NCBI GenBank assembly: GCA_009779195.1
Contig: WRET01000032.1
Coordinates: 1-37,748 of the forward strand
Direction: 5' to 3'
From: Micrococcales bacterium
GTDB taxonomy: Bacteria > Actinomycetota > Actinomycetes > Actinomycetales > Cellulomonadaceae
Length of the DNA: 37,748 nucleotides
The position numbers were made by a program, and so were the translations under genes. Below, piece by piece: positions 33,005-37,748 of the stretch; within the stretch, counting starts at the first letter, position 1; the number at the start of each line of letters is the position of its first letter. The notes under the pieces were generated by a model, which was not told the DNA's origin, searched no databases, and saw only the letters and a program-made list of their open reading frames with translations.

Positions 33005-33589
33005 GTGACCACCAAGTACCGCACACACAAGCTCGGCGCATTCGGCGCCTTCGCCCTGGGCATAGCCTTCCTCCTGATCACTGGCGCGACGTACGCCCTG
33101 TGGACCGACAACACATCGACTCCGCTCGATGATCAGACAATCATCACCGCCGGTTCGTGGGAGATAGAGATCGACACTGCCGAAGCCGACTGGTACAACG
33201 TCGAGGTCGACACCGTCGGTGGCAACGATGAGGAAGAGCTGATCGATATCAGCACGTTCCGCGTCGTCCCCGGCTCGATCATCGAGGCTCGCGTCGAGGT
33301 GACCATCGACCTGGACCCTACTAAGTTCGACGGTGACGAACTCATCGCAGAGATCACCAGCATCGGCGCCGACGACGCTTTCCCGCCGAGCGCGGGAGAC
33401 CTGTCGGACTTCATCGAAGCAAGTGCCGACATCTACATCGACCCCGTCGACCCCGACAAAAACATCATCGCGATCCGGTTCACATTCCCCCTGGATGAAG
33501 AGGACTATGGTACCCAGGCGGAAGCAAGTTCGAAGGTGGACCTCGGCAGCGTCAAAGTCACCGTTACCCAGGTGCGCACGCAATCCTGA
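33005..33589 (+). CDS. TasA/CalY-like protein with SipW-type signal peptide, cassette 2
   Basis: 194 residues from GTG (AAGAGGAA upstream). Hydrophobic segment AFGAFALGIAFLLITGATYALWTDN ends in the SipW-type motif TGATYALW. The mature all-beta part is strongly acidic (DTAEADWYNVEVDTVGGNDEEE) and shares the layout of its cassette-1 paralogue: an ...ITAGSWEIEID strand, ...FRVVPGSIIEA and a final LGSVKVTVTQVRTQS strand. Likely a fibre or matrix subunit processed by the peptidase 36 bp downstream. The marked acidity compared with cassette 1 suggests a different surface role or partner. Confidence 0.8.
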   Translation: MTTKYRTHKLGAFGAFALGIAFLLITGATYALWTDNTSTPLDDQTIITAGSWEIEIDTAEADWYNVEVDTVGGNDEEELIDISTFRVVPGSIIEARVEVTIDLDPTKFDGDELIAEITSIGADDAFPPSAGDLSDFIEASADIYIDPVDPDKNIIAIRFTFPLDEEDYGTQAEASSKVDLGSVKVTVTQVRTQS

Positions 33590-33625
33590 CACGGTACCGA
33601 AAACCTGCGAGAAGAGGACCCAGCC

Positions 33626-34234
33626 ATGTCTGCCACGACCACCAACGAGGTTGAGCTGCCGAAGGTGCACCAGCGCACCACGCGCATGTCGACCCGGGTC
33701 GCCAAGACCGCCGGCTGGGCCCTCTTCTGGGTCGTCCTGGCGGTGGTCACCGGACTCACCATGGCAGTGTTCATCGTCCCGCAGTCACAGGCCGGGTCTG
33801 GGCTCACCGTCCTGACTGGGTCGATGCGCCCGGCCCTGGACCCTGGTGATGTGGTCGCCCTGCGCGGGGTGAAAGCTCATGAGGTGTGCGAGACCGTCAA
33901 GACTGGTGACGTTGTGGCGTTCATGCCGAACACCGACGACCCGATGATGGTCACCCACCGCGTCGTGCGCGTGTACGACTACGACGGCTACGAAGACTGC
34001 ACAGTAGTGACCAAGGGTGACGCGAACAACACCGAGGACCAACCTGTCCCGGCCCGCGCGGTCAAAGGCGTGGTCATGTACTCCGTCCCGAAGGTCGGCC
34101 ACGTCTTGAACTGGACGCAGCACCAAGGCGCCCGGGTGATGGTCATCGGCGCAGGCCTGTGCTTTCTCATCGGCGCCGCCCTGCTCGTCCCGCGCCAGCC
34201 GAAGAAGCCCCCAAACCCCGACTACGTGATATAG
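33626..34234 (+). CDS. ER/archaeal-type signal peptidase I (SipW-like), cassette 2
   Basis: 202 residues, clear paralogue of the cassette-1 enzyme: the stretch GSGLTVLTGSMRP is identical. Catalytic S66, H111 in MMVTHRVVRV, and acidic residues in TKGDANNTEDQPV. Membrane helices at about 31-52 (WALFWVVLAVVTGLTMAVFIVP) and near the C-terminus (VMVIGAGLCFLIGAALLV), with a short basic Pro-rich tail. C88 and C125 correspond to the conserved Cys pair of the paralogue. AGAGGA precedes the ATG. Having a dedicated enzyme in each cassette suggests substrate specificity for its own cassette, which is inference. Confidence 0.88.
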   Translation: MSATTTNEVELPKVHQRTTRMSTRVAKTAGWALFWVVLAVVTGLTMAVFIVPQSQAGSGLTVLTGSMRPALDPGDVVALRGVKAHEVCETVKTGDVVAFMPNTDDPMMVTHRVVRVYDYDGYEDCTVVTKGDANNTEDQPVPARAVKGVVMYSVPKVGHVLNWTQHQGARVMVIGAGLCFLIGAALLVPRQPKKPPNPDYVI

Positions 34235-34253
34235 GCCAGCGCGGAGAAACATC

Positions 34254-36404
34254 ATGAGACTCAGCCGGCTCGTCCGCACAGCGAACAAAGCGACGCCCCT
34301 CGTCGCCGTGTCGGCTGTCTTGGCCCTGCTTCTCACCGCGTCAGTCCGCACCGGCACCACCATGGCCCTGTGGACCCAAGACCTCACCCACCCCCTGGGC
34401 GACGCCACGCTCCTGCTCGGCTCCCCTGCTGACCAGAGCACGTTCGACCTAGCAGTGACGATGCACGGCAGCCACACGGTCGTGCCGACCTCAGCCACGT
34501 CTGTCGACTACACGGTGAGCGTGTTCAACCACGGGCCGGACCCGGCCGAGAACATCACGGTCGAGTTCCAGGTGCCTCTGGTTGGCGGTCTCCTGGAGCT
34601 GGGTTCGGCCACGCCGGAGGACGCGAACGACAGATGTGACACCGATCAGGCAGGGACACCGCAGCCCGGCACGCCCGACCATGGACTGGTTGTCTGCACG
34701 ATCGACGGGCCTGTGGCCGTCAACGGCGCCTACCAGATCGCCTTCGTCATGGACACCCAACAGGCTTTGCCCGTCACGACCGTCACCGCCACCGCGACTG
34801 TCTCCGCACCCCAGGAGGACCCTAGCCGGCTCGCCAACAACACCGCTTCGTGGACGATGTCCACACCGCACCAGCTCATCGACCTGTCGCTGCTCAAAAC
34901 TGGTCCGGCATCGATCGAGGCCGGCAAGATCGGTGCCTACACCCTCACCGTCAAGAACGAGACTGTCGGGAGCGAGACCTCTGTCGCGGCCGCCCCGGTC
35001 GTGGTCGACTCGCTGCCTCCCGGCGTGACGTTCTTGGTATCGAAGTCACCATCATGGTGCACCGTCGTTGGCGATCCTTCTGACGGCCAAGAGGTGACCT
35101 GCAATTTTGCTGCGCCTGGCGCACCAGGAACTATCGCCTCGGGGGCAGATTCCACCATCGAGCTCTCCGTCCAGTTCGACGAGTCTTTGGCCGGCACCAC
35201 CATCACCAACACCGCCACAGTCTCCAGCACAGACCCCGACCCGTCACTGGCGAACAACACCTGGACCGCTACGACGGTCATCACCGAAGGCTCCGGCAAT
35301 GAAGAGATCTCGCGGTGCGACCCTGGGTACGTCTGGGGAGGCATCTTCCTCGGCTGCGTCCTGGAAGGCGGCGGGGATGGCGGCGGTGCTGTTCAACTGG
35401 CCGACCCGACGCGCGACACTTGCTCAACCGACAGCCCGAAGCCGGCGGCGGTCACCGTCAACAAGGGTGCTACGTCCAATGTCTCGTACAGCCCGTGGCT
35501 TCCCGAGTCGGCCATCGGACAGCCGGTGACGATCAGCATTGCTGTACCGCAGGCGTGGACAGACCGCATCTCGTCCACGGCTCCCTGGACCGACGGCACC
35601 ACGCTGAAGATCGCTGTCGGGCCTGGCAAGACGTGGACGGTATCGACGACCGGTACCGTCACCGCATCCGGGAAGGTCATCACTGCGACCAACATGGGGC
35701 CAGTGTGGACGATGACGTTCACCCCTCAGGCAGCACCGTCCGAGATCGTCAACGGGTATTTCAAGTTCGACATCCAGTTCTCTGTGACTGTCAACGGCAC
35801 CGGCGGCGGCAACTTCCCGAACGTCGGTCTGTACTACTCGTACCTGGCACTGGCGTTCGAGTACGAGAACGCCGGCGACTACTACCACTACTCTGGCGCG
35901 ACACCGCAGCCAGCGTTCGGACAACCACCCGCCACCGATTGCACCTACGTCTGGGCATTCAACCCCAACGACCCGATCCTGACGTCGATCGGTTACGGTG
36001 ACGACCAGGAAGGTGGCCCGAAGCCTGGTTCAACAGCCCCCGCCATGGCGCCGCTTACGCTCGCAGACTCCGACCTGCCGCCGCAGCAGACGCCTACCCC
36101 CGCGCTGTCCGGCCTTGAGACTGGCGAGGACGCGGAGCAGGCTGAGGAAGGGGTGCCAGAAGCCGACGACGACCTTCCGGAGACGGTGCAACCGCGCCTG
36201 CCGGGCAGGACCACCAAGGACGCGTTCGACGGTGTGTTCGACCCTGATGCCATGACGTTGACGCTCGAGGACGGGACTGTGCTGGTGGTCGTGTCGGTCG
36301 AGGAGGTCGACGGGTCGACGGTCATCACGACCGAGGACGGGACACAGTTCGTCAGCGAATCGTCCGATGATTCAACGTGGGTGGAGATCGTCGCAGAGAA
36401 GTAG
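34254..36404 (+). CDS. DUF11-repeat surface protein with SipW-like N-terminus, cassette 2
   Basis: 716 residues; GGAG 7-9 nt before the ATG, 19 bp after the peptidase stop. Hydrophobic N-terminal segment followed by TGTTMALWTQD, a clear SipW-type motif. Two DUF11-like Ig repeats (about 75-205 with FNHGPDPAENITVEFQVP; about 213-345 with AGKIGAYTLTVKN and DPDPSLANNTWTATTVI) closely resemble the cassette-1 protein. The central region (TRDTCSTDSPKPAAVTVNKG..., GLYYSYLALAFEYENAGDYYHYSG) is unique to this copy and Tyr-rich. An acidic linker (GEDAEQAEEGVPEADDDLPE) leads to the shared C-terminal module (VFDPDAMTLTLEDGTVL from 661). No LPXTG. Confidence 0.82.
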   Translation: MRLSRLVRTANKATPLVAVSAVLALLLTASVRTGTTMALWTQDLTHPLGDATLLLGSPADQSTFDLAVTMHGSHTVVPTSATSVDYTVSVFNHGPDPAENITVEFQVPLVGGLLELGSATPEDANDRCDTDQAGTPQPGTPDHGLVVCTIDGPVAVNGAYQIAFVMDTQQALPVTTVTATATVSAPQEDPSRLANNTASWTMSTPHQLIDLSLLKTGPASIEAGKIGAYTLTVKNETVGSETSVAAAPVVVDSLPPGVTFLVSKSPSWCTVVGDPSDGQEVTCNFAAPGAPGTIASGADSTIELSVQFDESLAGTTITNTATVSSTDPDPSLANNTWTATTVITEGSGNEEISRCDPGYVWGGIFLGCVLEGGGDGGGAVQLADPTRDTCSTDSPKPAAVTVNKGATSNVSYSPWLPESAIGQPVTISIAVPQAWTDRISSTAPWTDGTTLKIAVGPGKTWTVSTTGTVTASGKVITATNMGPVWTMTFTPQAAPSEIVNGYFKFDIQFSVTVNGTGGGNFPNVGLYYSYLALAFEYENAGDYYHYSGATPQPAFGQPPATDCTYVWAFNPNDPILTSIGYGDDQEGGPKPGSTAPAMAPLTLADSDLPPQQTPTPALSGLETGEDAEQAEEGVPEADDDLPETVQPRLPGRTTKDAFDGVFDPDAMTLTLEDGTVLVVVSVEEVDGSTVITTEDGTQFVSESSDDSTWVEIVAEK

Positions 36405-36518
36405 AGGGTGTTCGGCGCGGCGGCTTCGCTGGTGTCACAGACGCGGGCAGACTTGTCATAAGGTGGTTCATGTGAGTCCTGCCATCTGAGACACGAGTCA
36501 TACGAGAGGAACGTCGCT

Positions 36519-36800
36519 GTGCTCAAGCTGTCCAAGCCGACCCGTTCTGGTACCCGGTCGCTGACCTTCACTTTGCCCCAAGACCAGCTGAAGGGAACTG
36601 TCAGCGTCGTGGGGACCTTCAACGACTGGACCCCAGGGGCGCACACGCTGCGCAAACGCTCGAACGGCACGGCCAGCGTCCAGGTGAAGGTCCCGGCGGG
36701 GACTGATGTGACGTTCCGCTACCTGGCCGACGGGGGCCGCTGGTTCGACGACCACTCCGCCGACACGATCACGTCCCAGGGGTCTGTCGTCCACGCGTAG
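36519..36800 (+). CDS. Stand-alone CBM48/isoamylase N-terminal-like domain protein
   Basis: 93 residues from GTG with GAGAGGA 8 nt upstream. Single beta-sandwich of the AMPK/isoamylase early-set (E-set) type: VSVVGTFNDWTPGAHTLRKR carries the FNDW motif of glycogen-binding modules, followed by VKVPAGTDVTFRYLADGGRWFDD. Such small proteins are found near glycogen genes in actinobacteria and may bind glycogen or modulate glycogen enzymes. glgX starts 50 bp downstream in the same orientation, so the two are probably functionally linked. Confidence 0.8.
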   Translation: MLKLSKPTRSGTRSLTFTLPQDQLKGTVSVVGTFNDWTPGAHTLRKRSNGTASVQVKVPAGTDVTFRYLADGGRWFDDHSADTITSQGSVVHA

Positions 36801-36850
36801 ACAGTGTTGGCTGACTAGGCGAGACACGCGAAGCCTGGTTAGGTGGAGCC

Positions 36851-37748
36851 ATGCATATATGGCCGGGCCACGCCTACCCCCTCGGCGCCACGTACGACGG
36901 TTCGGGGACCAACTTCGCGCTGTTCTCCGAGGTCGCCACGCGGGTCGAGCTGTGCCTCATCGACTCGGACGGCACGGAGGCCCGCGTCGACCTGCCCGAG
37001 GTAGACGGGTTCGTCTGGCACGGATACCTGCCGGCTGTGGCGCCCGGCCAGCACTACGGGTTCCGGGTGCACGGCCCGTACGACCCTGCCGCTGGGCGCC
37101 GTTGCGACCCGTCGAAGCTGCTGCTCGACCCGTACGCCAAGGCAATCGCCGGGCAGGTCGACGGGCACGAGTCGCTGTACTCGTACCGGTTCTCCGACCC
37201 AGAGCAGCGCAACGCGCTGGACTCGGCGCCGCACACGATGACGTCGCTGGTCGTGAGCCCGTACTTTGACTGGGGCCATGACCGTCCGCCGAAGCACGAG
37301 TATCACGACTCGGTGATTTATGAGACTCATGTCAAGGGCCTGACCGCCCAGCACCCAAACATCCCACCTTTCCAGCGTGGGACCTACCTGGGGATGGCCC
37401 ACCCAGCAGTCATCGCGCACCTGACGTCGTTGGGGATCACCGCGGTCGAGCTCATGCCGGTGCACCAGTTCGTCCAGGATTCGTCCTTGGTCTCCCAGGG
37501 CCTGTCGAACTACTGGGGCTACAACACCATCGGTTTCTTCGCACCGCACAACGGCTACTCGGCGTTCGCCTCCTCCGGCCAGCAGGTACAAGAGTTCAAG
37601 GCGATGGTCAAAGCCTTGCACGCCGCCGATATCGAAGTCATCTTGGACGTGGTGTACAACCACACCGCCGAGGGCAACCACCAAGGCCCGACCCTGAGCT
37701 TCCGCGGGATCGACAACGCGAAATACTACCGCCTGGTCGACTCGGACC
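36851..37748 (+). CDS. glgX: Glycogen debranching enzyme GlgX, N-terminal 299 residues (continues past window)
   Basis: The frame is open from ATG (MHIWPGHAYPLGATYDGSGTN; AGGTGG upstream) to the window end with no stop. The N-terminus is the CBM48 domain (NFALFSEVATRVELCLID, HGYLPAVAPGQHYGFRVHGPYDP), then the GH13_11 debranching-enzyme segment (HDSVIYETHVKGLTAQHPNIP, GITAVELMPVHQF, NYWGYNTIGFFAPH) and GH13 conserved region I DVVYNHTAEG at about 266-275. GlgX/TreX-type enzymes hydrolyse alpha-1,6 branches of glycogen or limit dextrins. The catalytic Asp/Glu/Asp regions lie beyond the edge. Confidence 0.93.
   Translation, partial: MHIWPGHAYPLGATYDGSGTNFALFSEVATRVELCLIDSDGTEARVDLPEVDGFVWHGYLPAVAPGQHYGFRVHGPYDPAAGRRCDPSKLLLDPYAKAIAGQVDGHESLYSYRFSDPEQRNALDSAPHTMTSLVVSPYFDWGHDRPPKHEYHDSVIYETHVKGLTAQHPNIPPFQRGTYLGMAHPAVIAHLTSLGITAVELMPVHQFVQDSSLVSQGLSNYWGYNTIGFFAPHNGYSAFASSGQQVQEFKAMVKALHAADIEVILDVVYNHTAEGNHQGPTLSFRGIDNAKYYRLVDSD

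Overview
High-GC, densely packed DNA from an actinomycete. A Micrococcales/Cellulomonadaceae-like organism is my best guess, from base composition, the dnaE2/imuA'/imuB mutasome with actinobacterial LexA boxes, an LppM-like lipoprotein, frequent GTG starts and apparently leaderless promoters. No rRNA or tRNA gene was recognised. Most genes from the left edge to about 28.6 kb are on the minus strand (the exception is a VapBC pair at 11.3-12.0 kb); everything from 29.4 kb rightward is on the plus strand.

Left (1-7.3 kb): the N-terminal 650 residues of a very serine-rich repeat protein without a recognisable signal peptide; upstream of it a partner-switching operon (Roadblock/LC7 protein, GAF-PP2C phosphatase, STAS antagonist, RsbW-like kinase) with no sigma factor in it; then a DHA2-type MFS exporter and its likely MarR regulator, with a promoter overlapped by a palindrome. 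7.5-14.9 kb: the SOS mutasome, dnaE2 and imuA'-imuB, each with a LexA-type box lying on the start codon. A VapBC pair sits between them on the other strand. Both dnaE2 and imuB carry in-frame repeat DNA. 15-20 kb: a hypothetical protein, a zinc-ribbon membrane protein, a C_GCAxxG_C_C protein and an oversized 2OG-Fe(II) oxygenase.

20-23 kb is a scrambled accessory patch: a hypothetical gene and a second VapBC pair bracketed by perfect 31-bp inverted arms of a REP-like element (core GGGGACGGTTCC), then a long hairpin, a 60-bp duplicate of the pheT 3' end, a relic of a DUF4143-type ATPase, and a WGR/DUF4240 gene. pheT, pheS, thpR and an LppM-like lipoprotein follow (23.1-28.6 kb). The same REP core occurs at four loci, two of its perfect hairpins lying inside imuB.

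Right (29.4-36.4 kb): the most interesting system. Two consecutive paralogous cassettes each encode a small TasA/CalY-like protein with a SipW-type signal peptide, an ER/archaeal-type (Ser-His) signal peptidase, and a large DUF11 surface protein ending in a shared C-terminal module. I infer two parallel systems that make extracellular fibres or matrix, each with its own peptidase. The window ends with a stand-alone CBM48 protein and the 5' part of glgX (glycogen debranching).
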